NCBI GenBank assembly: GCA_029561345.1
Contig: JAKQJC010000049.1
Span: 61,088-125,087, forward strand
DNA length: 64,000 nt
Reading direction: 5' to 3'
Origin: Chloroflexota bacterium
GTDB lineage: Bacteria > Chloroflexota > Anaerolineae > Anaerolineales > Anaerolineaceae
The notes beneath the pieces are model-generated. The model made no database searches, was not told where the DNA came from, and saw nothing but the letters and a program-made list of their open reading frames with translations. Positions 32,785 to 42,296 of this stretch are shown here, one piece after another. Positions within the stretch are counted from its first letter, which is position 1; every line of letters starts with the position of its first letter. Position numbers and translations under genes: made by a program.

Positions 32785-33414
32785 ATGCCCCAGGAACCAT
32801 CCCCCATTCCCGCTTTGCTCGAACGCATTAAAGCCTTTTATACCGCTTATGCACCGGTGGCCCTTGACTCATACCACCTTCTGACGCCAGCCGCAGATGA
32901 GGACATTGCCCGTTTTGAGGCGCAGCTCGGCGCGCCCCTGGCTGAGGACCTGCGCGTTTTCTGGCAGAGCAATGATGTGCGCCACAGTTTTTCGGGCAAT
33001 TTCGACTGCCTTGATCTGGAAGGCGCGGCACATAACTGGCAGCGGATGACCCGGCTGTTGCGTGAAGGCGCATTTGATGATGGGCGCATGGAACGCCATG
33101 AGGCAGATGGCTTTGGCAATTGGGATGGCGAGATCCTTGCGCGCTGCTGGTGGCATCCACTGTGGGTGCCCTTTGCCGAAGATAGCTGCGGCAACCTCAA
33201 GTGTATTGACGGCGCGCCGGGCAAAAATGGCCGCCTACACCAGGTGATCCAGATGGAAATACAGGACGGCCAGGGTCCATTTGCCTCGGAGAGTATTTCA
33301 CTGGCGCATTATCTTGAAAAGCATCTGGAATATCTGCAGAAGGGACAGTTCACCATTGAGGAATGGGGCATAGAGGTGGATGAATATGCCAGCCCGCGCC
33401 CTTTGCCGGAATGA
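32785..33414 (+). CDS. SMI1/KNR4 family protein
   Basis: A 209-aa soluble protein. The SMI1/KNR4 fold is shown by DIARFEAQLGAPLAEDLRVFW, WHPLWVPFAEDSCGN and the C-terminal SLAHYLEKHLEYLQKGQF. In bacteria such proteins are often immunity proteins of contact-dependent or polymorphic toxin systems, or general interaction modules; no toxin gene is beside it. The ATG follows AAGGAG. An upstream in-frame ATG gives a non-homologous extension. Confidence 0.88.
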   Translation: MPQEPSPIPALLERIKAFYTAYAPVALDSYHLLTPAADEDIARFEAQLGAPLAEDLRVFWQSNDVRHSFSGNFDCLDLEGAAHNWQRMTRLLREGAFDDGRMERHEADGFGNWDGEILARCWWHPLWVPFAEDSCGNLKCIDGAPGKNGRLHQVIQMEIQDGQGPFASESISLAHYLEKHLEYLQKGQFTIEEWGIEVDEYASPRPLPE

Positions 33415-33441
33415 CCCGGCCAGAGTTATGAATTGAAAATC

Positions 33442-33475
33442 AAACCGCCCCTTCCAGATGCTGAAAGGGGCGGTT
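33442..33475 (+). terminator. Terminator of the SMI1/KNR4 gene
   Basis: AACCGCCCCTT and AAGGGGCGGTT form an 11-bp stem with an 11-nt loop, followed by TGTTTAT. Confidence 0.8.
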
Positions 33476-33483
33476 GTTTATAA

Positions 33484-33710
33484 ATAACTGTCTGACCAGG
33501 GATGACGATGCCCTGTCATTTCAACGCAAGACATAAAGGTTATGGTCAGCAGCGAAAAAAGTCTCTTTGGCTGGCAAATTAACCGCATGGGGTGTTTTTG
33601 TCCCGCTTTGGGGGACAAAAACACCCCTCAATTAACTATTTTCCCCCGCCGGCGGGCGGGGGAAAGGGGGTGGGGAAACTTAATCTGACATTATCAAAGC
33701 AGTTTCAACA
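33484..33710 (-). repeat. MITE-like repeat, copy C
   Basis: Inverted relative to copies A and B. A perfect 16-bp stem lies at 33589-33604/33612-33627 (GGGGTGTTTTTGTCCC), followed by the GC hairpin CCCCCGCCGGCGGGCGGGGG and the family terminus (AATCTGACATTATCAAAGCA). The other end has diverged. It lies between convergent genes, in the ~340 nt that contain no CDS. Confidence 0.75.
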
Positions 33711-33813
33711 GCGGGCTTTGTAATCGAAATGTGACAAAAACCAGGTTTCGCTGCTGTCGTAAAATCATATTGAGAATTGCTGTTGCTACGGACACATGTT
33801 TAATTCCCATTCC

Positions 33814-35166
33814 TTATTCCCCCACCACTGGCTTGATTTCGCGCCAGAGCACGCCGCCGGTTTCGGTATATACCAGGGCCACGGCCTCGCCTGAACGGGC
33901 CAGCACCCAGCCCACATCGGCGCTGACAAAATTAAGCTGCCCGCCCCAGTGCACCGTCTGCACGGCTTTCCAGGTGAGGCCGCCGTCAGCGGTGTGGTAG
34001 AGCGTTTCGCCGCCGATGATCCAGCCCTGCTGCAGGTTGAGGAACTGCCAGGCCACCGGCTGCACCGGCAGCGGGTGGTTGGTGATGGTTTGCTGCTGGT
34101 CGTCCATGTGGTAAAGCCACGAGCGGTAAAGCGGCTGGTCATTGCGGCAGTTGAGCAGCACCAGCCCGCCCGGGCCAAACCAGGCGGCAATTTGCGTGCC
34201 GCACATATCCTTGCCATCGGTGAACAGGGTCGCCTTGTCAGTGGGGGCCGGCAGCCGGTCGGCTGTCCAGTTAAGGCCGCCATCCACCGTCAGGTAAAGC
34301 ATGGTATCGTCTGAAACGCCGTAGCAATCACCGCTGGTGCGCCCGCGCACATCCGAGGAGAAAGCCATGCCGTTTTTGCTACAGCTCATCGGGAAGCTGC
34401 CGCCGTCAGGCGGCGTCACCACGCGGGTCCAGTTCATTCCGCCGTCAGTGGAACGGTAAATGGTCACATAGTCGTGGTTCATGCCCACGCCGTTGTGCGC
34501 CATCAAATACATGTTCTGCCCATCCACCAGGAAAAACTCGCCCGGATCAAAAAAATCCATGATCTCTGGCAAAGCCAGGGGAGCGCTGGCCTGCCAGGTG
34601 AGACCGCCATCGTGGGTCTGCCAGACGGTGGCGGCGGCGGCGCCGGTTGGAACATCATAAACCACCCAGGCATCCAGCGCAGAGGCAAAATAACCGACAG
34701 CGTGGCGGCGGTTCCCGGAACCTGAAGGCGCCAGCAGCTCAGACGGGGTCACATCCTTCCAGCTCTGCCCACCGTTGCTGGTGCGCAAAATATGCTGATC
34801 GGGGTTGGTCTGAGTGTGCCCGGTGGCCCAACCATCCACCGTTTGCAGCATGTGGATGGAATCGAGGGTCAGGGCTTCCCCTTTGCCAAAGCGCAGGCCG
34901 CCGGAAGCTGAAGTGGGCTGGGGTTGGGGCGTGGATGTGACCACGTTGGGGGTGGCCGCGGCCGCCAGGGTGACGGTGGGCGGAAATGCGGGGGTGGCCT
35001 GCGCGGCGGGCGTTATCAGACCCTGGCTGATGGTGGCAATCTGGGTGTCAATATTCAGCGTGGGCGCGGGGGGCGTGCTGGTGGCACTGGAAAGGGCCGC
35101 GAGGCTGCAGGCTGATATGAAAAGCCAGGCGAAAGCGGTAATCAATAGAATACGGTGTGAAGACAT
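33814..35166 (-). CDS. BNR/Asp-box repeat lipoprotein
   Basis: A 450-aa protein. The lipoprotein signal ends FISAC (Cys20). A Thr/Pro/Ala-rich linker covers ~25-90, then a beta-propeller with several Asp boxes: TSNGGQSW, THDGGLTW, STDGGMNW, TVDGGLNW, TADGGLTW. This is the fold of photosynthesis-stability factor and sialidase-type propellers. It lacks visible sialidase catalytic residues, so it is a surface-anchored binding or structural propeller with unknown ligand. Start ATG behind AAGGAGAATC. Confidence 0.87.
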   Translation of the reverse strand: MSSHRILLITAFAWLFISACSLAALSSATSTPPAPTLNIDTQIATISQGLITPAAQATPAFPPTVTLAAAATPNVVTSTPQPQPTSASGGLRFGKGEALTLDSIHMLQTVDGWATGHTQTNPDQHILRTSNGGQSWKDVTPSELLAPSGSGNRRHAVGYFASALDAWVVYDVPTGAAAATVWQTHDGGLTWQASAPLALPEIMDFFDPGEFFLVDGQNMYLMAHNGVGMNHDYVTIYRSTDGGMNWTRVVTPPDGGSFPMSCSKNGMAFSSDVRGRTSGDCYGVSDDTMLYLTVDGGLNWTADRLPAPTDKATLFTDGKDMCGTQIAAWFGPGGLVLLNCRNDQPLYRSWLYHMDDQQQTITNHPLPVQPVAWQFLNLQQGWIIGGETLYHTADGGLTWKAVQTVHWGGQLNFVSADVGWVLARSGEAVALVYTETGGVLWREIKPVVGE

Positions 35167-35258
35167 GACTGATTCTCCTTACTCAAACAGGCTAATGATA
35201 AGACGCGCCAAATGCCGGTTTGGTTCCAGTATAAACCTTCCGGCTTCGTCAGGCAATC

Positions 35259-35278
35259 AAAAGCCGCCCGAAGCGGCG
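35259..35278 (-). terminator. Terminator of the beta-glucosidase gene
   Basis: On the minus strand, GCCGC-TTCGG-GCGGC is followed by TTTTGATT, 40 nt after the stop codon. Confidence 0.7.
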
Positions 35279-35318
35279 TTCTTCAGGCGGCAGGAAGAGG
35301 TCGAAGGTAAATGTAAGA

Positions 35319-36680
35319 TCAGGCCAGCACGCCGTTCAAGGCGATGGTGCGGCTGTACCAGAGAGCGCTGTCTTTCAGAATGCGCTGCTGGGTGGCAAAA
35401 TCCACCCAGATGAGGCCAAAGCGCTGATCGAAACCTTCGGCCCACTCAAAGTTGTCGAACAGCGACCAGCAGAAGTAACCTTTAAGCGGCACGCCGGCTT
35501 CAATCGCACGCTGGCAGGCAGCCAGGTGGCGCTGCAGGTAGCTGGTGCGGCGTTCATCATGCACGGCGCCGTCCGCAGAAGGCGGGGTGGCATAGCTGGC
35601 GCCGTTTTCGGTGACATAGAGCGCGGGCATGTGGTAAGTGAGGTAAAGCTGGGTGAGCACGCGTGAAAGGCCTTCGGGGAACACTTCCCAGCCAATGTCT
35701 GTCATCTCGTCGCTTTGAACCACTTCGACAGGCAGGTTTTGCTCTTCAGGGATCTCGGCGCGGGTAAGGTGGCGGGCATAGTAATTGATGCCCAGGTAAT
35801 CGGTGGGGGTGGCGATGGCAGCCATGTCGCCCGGCTGGACAAAGTCAAGCCCGTTGGGCAGAGCGCCCAGAGCGGTGAAATCGGCCACCGTATCGCCGGG
35901 GTAGCCGCGCCCGTAAAGCGGATCGGTAAACCAGCGCAGCCACATGCCCTGGCCAAAGCGGTAGGCTTCCATATCAGCAGGCGAATGCGAGGCAGGCTGG
36001 GAATAGCCCACGTTCAGCACCATGCCGACTTTTGCGCCGGCGCTGTTGGCGCGGATGACCGGCACGGCCCAGCCGTGACTGAGCAGCAGGTGGTGGGTGC
36101 AGCGCGCCGCTTTGGGATAATCCTTCAGGCCGGGGGCATGAACGCCCATGGCATAACCCAGGTAGGCGTGCACAGCGGGCTCATTGTGGGTGGCCCAGAA
36201 CTTCACCCGGTCGCCCAGTTTGCGGCTGACCACATCCGTCAATTCCACAAAGGCCTCAGCGGTGGTGCGGCTGGCAAAACCGCCTTCATCTTCCAGAATT
36301 TGAGGTAAATCCCAGTGGAAGAGGGTGACCATGGGGTCAATGCCGGCTTCCAGCAGGCCGTCCACCAGGCGGCTGTAAAAATCAAGGCCGGCCTGGTTCA
36401 CCTTGCCGCGGCCCGCAGGCAGAATGCGCGGCCAGGCAATGGAGAAACGGTAGGCTTTGAGACCCATCTGGCGCATCAGGGCGATATCTTCAGGCCAGCG
36501 GTGATAATGATCGCAGGCCACGTCGCCGGTGTCGCCGTTCTTCACTTTGCCGGGGGTATGGCTGAAACGGTCCCAGATCGATTCGCTTTTTCCGTCGGCG
36601 TCCCAGGCGCCTTCAATCTGGTAAGAGGAGGTGGCGGCGCCCCACAGAAAATCGGCAGGGAAGGTTTTAAGGGAAGTCAT
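35319..36680 (-). CDS. GH1 family beta-glucosidase
   Basis: A 453-aa (beta/alpha)8 glycosidase of full family length, with no signal peptide and so intracellular. The acid/base Glu167 is in FWATHNEPAVH and the nucleophile Glu358 in LYVTENGAS. The N-terminal signature FLWGAATSSYQIEGAW and the substrate-binding WSLFDNFEWAEGF are present. It hydrolyses beta-linked glucosides or galactosides such as cellobiose. It stands alone; no transporter is adjacent. Start ATG behind AAAGGAGAC. Confidence 0.96.
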   Translation of the reverse strand: MTSLKTFPADFLWGAATSSYQIEGAWDADGKSESIWDRFSHTPGKVKNGDTGDVACDHYHRWPEDIALMRQMGLKAYRFSIAWPRILPAGRGKVNQAGLDFYSRLVDGLLEAGIDPMVTLFHWDLPQILEDEGGFASRTTAEAFVELTDVVSRKLGDRVKFWATHNEPAVHAYLGYAMGVHAPGLKDYPKAARCTHHLLLSHGWAVPVIRANSAGAKVGMVLNVGYSQPASHSPADMEAYRFGQGMWLRWFTDPLYGRGYPGDTVADFTALGALPNGLDFVQPGDMAAIATPTDYLGINYYARHLTRAEIPEEQNLPVEVVQSDEMTDIGWEVFPEGLSRVLTQLYLTYHMPALYVTENGASYATPPSADGAVHDERRTSYLQRHLAACQRAIEAGVPLKGYFCWSLFDNFEWAEGFDQRFGLIWVDFATQQRILKDSALWYSRTIALNGVLA

Positions 36681-36805
36681 CTAAAGGGTCTCCTTTGGTC
36701 GAGTATGGTGATTGAATTATAACTCTTCCTGTGAAAATATTCCCAAATATCCGGTTCCCGGTTTTTGGCAATTTGGGGAAGTTCCAGCGGGTTGGTTAAA
36801 CACAG

Positions 36806-36841
36806 CGCAGGCGCCGCCTGAGCAAACAGGGGGCGCCTGCG
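36806..36841 (-). terminator. Stem-loop after the double-GGDEF gene
   Basis: CGCAGGCGCC and GGGCGCCTGCG form a 10-bp GC stem, 23 nt past the stop codon. There is no strong U-run, so it is a possible terminator only. Confidence 0.45.
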
Positions 36842-36863
36842 GATGCATTCAAGCCAGGCCCGC

Positions 36864-37997
36864 TTATTTCTTCTGGGTGTACTTGCGCAGCAGTTCGTCA
36901 AGAGCTTCGCGCAGCAGGAAGGCCTCGCTTTTATTCATCGACCGCGCCAGTTCGGCCAGCCGTTCAAGCTGGGTTTGCGTGTAATGGCTGGTTTTGGTGA
37001 CCATCTGGGCGCTGGTGGGCAGGCAGATGCGGTTGCGCCCCAGGCGTTTGGCGCGGTAAAGGGCTTCATCGGCTTTGCGCAGCAGGTCCACCCGTTCCGA
37101 ACCATCGGCCGGGTAGCAGGCAATGCCGCCGGAGATGGTGAAATGGAAGGGCGGTTTCTTTTCATCGCTCGATGAATGCACCTCGGCCTGCTCCACCACG
37201 CGGCGCACCTCTTCAGCCAGCACAAAGGCTGAATCGGCGCCCAGGCCGGGCATCATGACAATGATCTCGTCGCCGCCCAGGCGGCAGGGGACATTGGGTT
37301 CGCTGAAATTGGCCTGCAGGATGGCGGCCAGCTGGCGCAGAACATCGTCGCCGCCGCGCCGCCCGTACTGCGTGTTGATCGTGCTGAAATTGTCCACGTC
37401 GATGGAGAGGATGGAGAAGGGCTCGCCCTTGGCGATTTCCTCATCCAGCCTGGCCAGGGTGCCGTATTGGTTGAGCAGGCCGGTCAGGCTGTCTTTCTGC
37501 TCGTAGAACGACACGCCGCCGCGCCGCCCGCGGGCGCGTTCGCGGAAAAGGGCTTCCTTGGCTTTTTCAATCAGGTCGCTCATCAAATAGGCGTCGGTGG
37601 GGCAGGTGGCCAGACCCAGCGAAACCTCAAAGTCCACCTCCAGAGGCTGCCCTGAGACGGTGAGGGTGTGGCGGTTTTTGGAAATGCGCTGCTGGAAACG
37701 CGCGGCCATGTCAAAGACAGTGACGGAACGCTGGCCGATAATGGCAGCAATCAATTCATCACCGCCGTAGCGGCCCACCAGGCCGTCCTTGCCAAAGGCT
37801 TCAGAGAACATGCCTGCCAGGGCCTTCAACAATTCATCGCCCGCCTGAATGCCGTACATCTGGTTGAACTGCATGAAGTCGTTGACATCCAGAAAGACGA
37901 GGGTAAGCGAGGAATTATCGTGCAGAATCTGCGCCAGAGCCTGATCCAGCTTCTGGGTGAAATTGGGCCGGTCCAACAATCCTGTCAGTTCATCCAT
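36864..37997 (-). CDS. Tandem GGDEF protein with C-terminal ribbon-helix-helix domain
   Basis: A 377-aa cytoplasmic protein. The first GGDEF domain (~1-160) has RYGGDEL at 76-82. The second (~168-325) has RLGGDEI at 239-245 and the DxDxF metal motif SIDVDNF. Both start with the canonical D-x-LTGLL. The final ~45 residues, KTSHYTQTQLERLAELARSM and SEAFLLREALDELLRKY, have the pattern of a CopG/Arc ribbon-helix-helix DNA-binding domain. GGDEF domains make or sense c-di-GMP, so this may be a c-di-GMP-linked transcription factor. No sensor domain is attached. An AT-rich promoter region lies upstream. Confidence 0.88.
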   Translation of the reverse strand: MDELTGLLDRPNFTQKLDQALAQILHDNSSLTLVFLDVNDFMQFNQMYGIQAGDELLKALAGMFSEAFGKDGLVGRYGGDELIAAIIGQRSVTVFDMAARFQQRISKNRHTLTVSGQPLEVDFEVSLGLATCPTDAYLMSDLIEKAKEALFRERARGRRGGVSFYEQKDSLTGLLNQYGTLARLDEEIAKGEPFSILSIDVDNFSTINTQYGRRGGDDVLRQLAAILQANFSEPNVPCRLGGDEIIVMMPGLGADSAFVLAEEVRRVVEQAEVHSSSDEKKPPFHFTISGGIACYPADGSERVDLLRKADEALYRAKRLGRNRICLPTSAQMVTKTSHYTQTQLERLAELARSMNKSEAFLLREALDELLRKYTQKK

Positions 37998-38134
37998 AGT
38001 GATACATTCCTTATGTTTTCAGTATATGTATATTATTATACATATATCGGCATACGAGTCAACAGGGAATCTGACACTGCAAGGAAATGGATAACTTGTT
38101 CTGGCATGGGTAAAAAAAAGCCGTTCCACTGGTT

Positions 38135-38280
38135 TTAGCTTCGTCCAGGCAGGTTGATAACCTCAGTTGAAGTTTTCCGCCCCCGCCCAGGGGGGAGAAA
38201 GATGATTATGCGGTTAATTCCCTCGCCAAAAGCAGAAAAGCGCATCAGAGTGCCAAATATGTCATTATCAAAATAATTTT
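38135..38280 (-). repeat. Degenerate MITE-like copy G
   Basis: It retains the CCCCCGCCCAGGGGGG-type hairpin, ATGCGGTTAATTCCC, and one family terminus (ATATGTCATTATCAAAATAA). It directly abuts copy D. Together the two occupy most of the 557-nt gene-free stretch upstream of the GGDEF gene. Confidence 0.5.
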
Positions 38281-38484
38281 TGTAACTGCTTCGACAGTGT
38301 CACATTCCAGCATTTCCTGCTTTTTTATCGCTTTCAATCTGGAAATTAACCGCCCGTGGTTTTTTGTCTCCCCTTCGGGGAGACAAAAAACCACAATTAA
38401 CAGTTGCTCCCTCCCGAAAATCGGGAGGGAGTCGAGGGGTGGGCGATGAATAATCTTAATGTGACATTGTCGAAGTAGTTTCGT
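38279..38484 (-). repeat. MITE-like repeat, copy D
   Basis: About 206 bp in the orientation opposite to copy A. The termini are TTTGTAACTGCTTCGACAGT and a right end finishing TTGTCGAAGTAGTTTCG. The perfect 18-bp stem lies at 38356-38394 (loop TTC), and the GC hairpin is CTCCCTCCCGA/TCGGGAGGGAG. The core is almost identical to copy A although they lie 31 kb apart. Confidence 0.88.
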
Positions 38485-38501
38485 TATTTTTTACTTAAAA
38501 C

Positions 38502-38537
38502 AATCCTGCCGCTTCCTATAAGGGAAGCGGCAGGATT
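38502..38537 (-). terminator. Terminator of clpB
   Basis: AATCCTGCCGCTTCC and GGAAGCGGCAGGATT form a perfect 15-bp stem with a 6-nt loop. On the minus strand it is followed by TTGTTTTAAG. Confidence 0.85.
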
Positions 38538-38554
38538 GGATTGCTGATCGCCTG

Positions 38555-41125
38555 TCAGACGGCGGTGAAGGTCAATGCGTCGCCAGCAGCATCCACGCGC
38601 ACGGTCTGCCCGGCCTGGAATTCGCCGGCCAGCAGGCGCAGGGCCAGCACATCCTGCAGATGCGTCTGGAGAGCGCGCTTGAGCGGGCGGGCGCCGAAAT
38701 CGGGGTCAAAACCGGCCTCGGCCAGCAGGTCGCAGGCGGCAGGCGTCACATCAAGAGTGATGCCCTTCTCCAGCAGCAGGGCGGCCACACGCTTGAGCTG
38801 AATGCCCACAATGGCGTTGATATCCTGGCGGGTGAGGGCGTGGAAGATGATGATCTCATCCACCCGGTTGAGAAATTCAGGACGGAAATGGGCCTGCAGA
38901 ATGCGCGTCATCTGGTCGCGGGTGACGCTGCCGCCCTGTCCGTTCATCCAAAGCTCATTGCCCAGGTTGCTGGTCATGATGACCACGGTGTTGCGGAAGT
39001 CAATCGTGCGGCCCTGCCCATCGGTCAGGCGGCCGTCATCCAGCAGCTGCAGCAGCACGTTGAACACCTCAGGGTGGGCCTTTTCAATCTCATCGAACAG
39101 CACCACGCTGTAAGGCCGGCGGCGCACCGCTTCGGTGAGCTGGCCGCCTTCCTCATAGCCCACATAACCGGGCGGGGCGCCGATCAGGCGAGAGACGGTG
39201 TGCTTCTCCTGATATTCGCTCATGTCAATGCGGATCATGGCGCGTTCCTGATCGAACAGAAATTCCGCCAGGGCGCGCGCCAGCTCGGTCTTGCCCACGC
39301 CGGTGGGACCCAGGAAAATGAACGAGCCAATCGGCCGGTTGGGATCCTGCAGGCCTGAGCGGGCGCGGCGCACCGCATTGGCCACCGCCTTCAAGGCTTC
39401 TTCCTGCCCGACCACACGCTGGCGCAGGCGTTCTTCCATGTGCAGCAGCTTCTGCATTTCGCCTTCCAGCAGGCGCTGCACCGGCACCCCGGTCCAGCGG
39501 GCAATCACTTCGGCTATTTCTTCCTCGTCCACTTCCTCTTTCAGCAAGGCGCCGGCAGTTTGCACCTGCTTGAGCTGGGCCTCGGCCTGCGTCCGGCGCT
39601 GTTCCAGGTCGCGCAGTGCGCCGTAGCGCAGGCGGGCAGCCTTTTCCAGGTCGTTCACCCGCTCAGCCTGCTCCATATCAATCTGGGTTTGCTCAATTTG
39701 CTCCTTGATGGCGCGCAGACCTGAAATGGCCTGCTTTTCAGCATTCCAGCGGCGGTGCAGGTCGGCCGCCTGGATGCGCAGTTCGGCCAGCTCGGCATCC
39801 AGTTTTTCCAGGCGCTCGCGCGAGGCCTTATCGCGCTCCTTTTGCAGGGCCTGGCGCTCAATTTCAAGCTGGGTGATCTGGCGGTCCACCTTATCCAGCG
39901 GCTGCGGTTTCGAATCGATCTCGGTGCGCAGGCGGGCGGCGGCCTCATCAATCAGGTCAATGGCCTTGTCGGGCAGGTGGCGGTCGGTAATGTAACGCTG
40001 CGAAAGGGTGGCCGCGGCAATCACCGCCGGATCGGTGATGCGCACCCCGTGGTGCACCTCATAGCGCTGCTTGAGCCCGCGCAAAATGCTGATGGTGTCG
40101 GCCACGCCGGGCTCCTGCACCACCACCGGCTGGAAACGCCGCTCGAGGGCGGGGTCTTTTTCCACGCGCTGGCGGTATTCATCGAGGGTGGTGGCGCCAA
40201 TCAGGTGCAGTTCGCCGCGCGCCAGCATGGGCTTGAGGATATTGCCGGCATCCATGGCGCCTTCGGCAGCGCCTGCGCCAACAATGGTGTGCATCTCATC
40301 CACAAAGAGGATGATTTCACCCTGCGATTCGGTGATCTCCTTCAGAACCGCCTTTAAGCGTTCCTCAAATTCACCGCGGTACTTGGCCCCGGCCACCAGG
40401 GCGCTCAAATCGAGCTGGATAAGGCGTTTATGTTTGAGGCTTTCGGGCACATCGCCTTTGACAATGCGCTGGGCCAGGCCTTCCACAATGGCGGTTTTGC
40501 CCACGCCGGGTTCGCCGATGAGGGCCGGGTTGTTCTTGGTGCGCCGTGAAAGGATCTGCACCACGCGCTGCACCTCTTCATCCCGGCCAATCACCGGATC
40601 CAGTTTGCTCTGGCGGGCCAGTTCGGTCAGGTCGCGGCCGTATTTTTGCAGGGCCTGGTAGGTATCTTCGGGGTTTTGCGAGGTGACGCGCTGCGATCCG
40701 CGCACCGATTGCAGGGCCTTGAGAATGGCATCCTTGGTCAGGCCGTACTGGCTGAGGCGTTTGGCTTCGATGCTTTCGGTGAGCGCCAGCAGAATATGCT
40801 CGGTGGAGGTGTATTCATCCTGCATGCCGCGGGCAAAGCGCTCAGCCGCCGCCAGGGTGTCTGCAACCGGGCGCGAAAGCCCGATTTGCACATTTCCGCC
40901 GTACACTTTGGGACGGTTATCAATGTCTTTTTCCAGTTCGGCGCGCAGGGCGGTCACCCCGCCGGCCACGCGTGTGACGATGGCCGGAACCACGCCGTCT
41001 TCTTGCCTCAGCAGAGCCAGCAGCAGATGCGCCGGTTCAATGGATTGGTGGCTGGCCTCCTGGGCAATCTGTTGAGAGTTCAGGATGGCTTCCTGTGCTT
41101 TTTGGGTGAATTTTTCCATATTCAT
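38555..41125 (-). CDS. clpB: Chaperone ClpB (Hsp100 disaggregase)
   Basis: An 856-aa protein, full length for ClpB. The double Clp-N domain is at ~1-145. AAA-1 has Walker A GEPGVGKT and Walker [11 protein letters not shown] long coiled-coil middle domain (~400-520, [20 protein letters not shown] and so on) distinguishes ClpB from ClpA/C. AAA-2 has GPTGVGKT and [12 protein letters not shown]. It works with DnaK to rescue aggregated proteins. The start MNMEKF follows GAGAAG; longer ORF starts are in the leader. No CIRCE-like operator was seen upstream, but a nested hairpin lies in the leader region. Confidence 0.97.
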   Translation of the reverse strand: MNMEKFTQKAQEAILNSQQIAQEASHQSIEPAHLLLALLRQEDGVVPAIVTRVAGGVTALRAELEKDIDNRPKVYGGNVQIGLSRPVADTLAAAERFARGMQDEYTSTEHILLALTESIEAKRLSQYGLTKDAILKALQSVRGSQRVTSQNPEDTYQALQKYGRDLTELARQSKLDPVIGRDEEVQRVVQILSRRTKNNPALIGEPGVGKTAIVEGLAQRIVKGDVPESLKHKRLIQLDLSALVAGAKYRGEFEERLKAVLKEITESQGEIILFVDEMHTIVGAGAAEGAMDAGNILKPMLARGELHLIGATTLDEYRQRVEKDPALERRFQPVVVQEPGVADTISILRGLKQRYEVHHGVRITDPAVIAAATLSQRYITDRHLPDKAIDLIDEAAARLRTEIDSKPQPLDKVDRQITQLEIERQALQKERDKASRERLEKLDAELAELRIQAADLHRRWNAEKQAISGLRAIKEQIEQTQIDMEQAERVNDLEKAARLRYGALRDLEQRRTQAEAQLKQVQTAGALLKEEVDEEEIAEVIARWTGVPVQRLLEGEMQKLLHMEERLRQRVVGQEEALKAVANAVRRARSGLQDPNRPIGSFIFLGPTGVGKTELARALAEFLFDQERAMIRIDMSEYQEKHTVSRLIGAPPGYVGYEEGGQLTEAVRRRPYSVVLFDEIEKAHPEVFNVLLQLLDDGRLTDGQGRTIDFRNTVVIMTSNLGNELWMNGQGGSVTRDQMTRILQAHFRPEFLNRVDEIIIFHALTRQDINAIVGIQLKRVAALLLEKGITLDVTPAACDLLAEAGFDPDFGARPLKRALQTHLQDVLALRLLAGEFQAGQTVRVDAAGDALTFTAV

Positions 41126-41153
41126 AGGTCTTCTCGCTTCTTTCCAGATCATC

Positions 41154-41211
41154 CCTGCCTGACATGTTTCTACCAGGCCGAATAAAACCGGCCTTCATCT
41201 GTCAGGACAGG
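41154..41211 (-). promoter_or_regulatory. Nested hairpin in the clpB leader
   Basis: CCTGCCTGACA (41154-41164) can pair with TGTCAGGACAGG (41200-41211), and the inner AGGCCG pairs with CGGCCT around an AATAAAAC loop. It ends about 30 nt before the start codon. It could be an RNA thermosensor-like structure or an operator. The rest of the 328-nt gap holds the FHA gene promoter and nothing else recognisable. Confidence 0.4.
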
Positions 41212-41390
41212 TGTAGATACAGCTTCAGCTTAAGCCTTTTTTGTCGGATTCCCATTAATATTTTATATGAAAAATGTAACCGGTGCTGGATTTCCGCATC
41301 CATTCCGCGGATCTGGCATGGGACCTTTGGGATGCGTTGGCCAAACGGAAGCGTTCACCTGCCAGTTTCGCGAAATAACGGCCGCGCGAT

Positions 41391-41419
41391 TTGACTTTTC
41401 TTAAAAATGTGATTAAACT
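41391..41419 (+). promoter_or_regulatory. Promoter of the FHA gene
   Basis: TTGACT and TAAACT are separated by 17 nt, 35 nt upstream of the start codon. Confidence 0.65.
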
Positions 41420-41453
41420 TATTTTATTACCGATGTTCGACAAAGGAGAAATT

Positions 41454-42296
41454 ATGGCTGGTACATTCCGCTTGATTCTTACCGCTGGCCCGCTTCCCGG
41501 CAAGGAATATCCCCTTAAGGATAAGACCGAATTTGTGCTCGGACGCGACCTGGCCTGTGATATTGTGGTGAATGATCCTGAAGTTTCCCGCCGCCATGCG
41601 CGCATCTACACCCAGGGTGATTTGTTTTATATTGAAGACAACGGCTCCACCAACGGCACCTGCGTCAACGGACAGCGCCTGATGGGCCCCAGCGCCCTGC
41701 AGTCGGGCGACCGCATCAACATTGGCGAGAAAATTGCCCTGATGTTTGAAGCTGTGCGGGTGGATCCTGATGCAACGATGGTGTCAATGGCCAAACCGGT
41801 TATTCCGGCTGCCGCTGCCACCATTGCCATTCCCCCCGAGGCTGCGCCGGTGGTCCCCGAACCAGCCGCTCCGGCTGCGCCGGTGATCCGCCCGGTGATC
41901 CGCCCGGTGGAACCGGCTGCTCCTGCGGCTGGCGGCTGGAACGAACCCGCCGCCCCCAGCGCCTGGCCGGCCACGCCTGAACCCCCGGCCGCCAGCGGTT
42001 GGGGCGCCCCGGCTGAACCGGCTGCCCCTGCCTGGAACGCCCCGGCCGAACCGGAACAACCGGCCTGGAATGCCCCGGCGGCCAGCAATTACCCGCCTGC
42101 GGCGCCAGCCTGGCAAAACCCGGCTCCGCCTGCCGCCCCGGCCAAGAAGAAGGGCTTCCCGATCTGGATCATCATTGTCATCGCCCTGCTGCTGATCATC
42201 TGCTGCTGTGTTGGAACCATCTGGGCCATTGATGCCAATAACCTGTGGTGCCAGATCCCCGGCCTCAACCAGCTGCCCCTCTTCTGCGCTCAATAA
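41454..42296 (+). CDS. FHA-domain membrane protein
   Basis: A 280-aa protein. The N-terminal FHA domain (residues ~5-100) has FVLGRDLACDIVVNDPEVSRRHARI and NGSTNGTCVNG, the complete phosphothreonine-binding signature. A ~130-residue Ala/Pro/Trp-rich linker follows (repeats of WNAPAEPEQP/APAWNAP type), then a C-terminal membrane helix (IWIIIVIALLLIICCCVGTIWAI) and a short outside tail with Cys. It reads phospho-Thr marks made by Hanks-type kinases such as the one at the left edge. Start ATG behind AAAGGAG. Confidence 0.9.
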   Translation: MAGTFRLILTAGPLPGKEYPLKDKTEFVLGRDLACDIVVNDPEVSRRHARIYTQGDLFYIEDNGSTNGTCVNGQRLMGPSALQSGDRINIGEKIALMFEAVRVDPDATMVSMAKPVIPAAAATIAIPPEAAPVVPEPAAPAAPVIRPVIRPVEPAAPAAGGWNEPAAPSAWPATPEPPAASGWGAPAEPAAPAWNAPAEPEQPAWNAPAASNYPPAAPAWQNPAPPAAPAKKKGFPIWIIIVIALLLIICCCVGTIWAIDANNLWCQIPGLNQLPLFCAQ

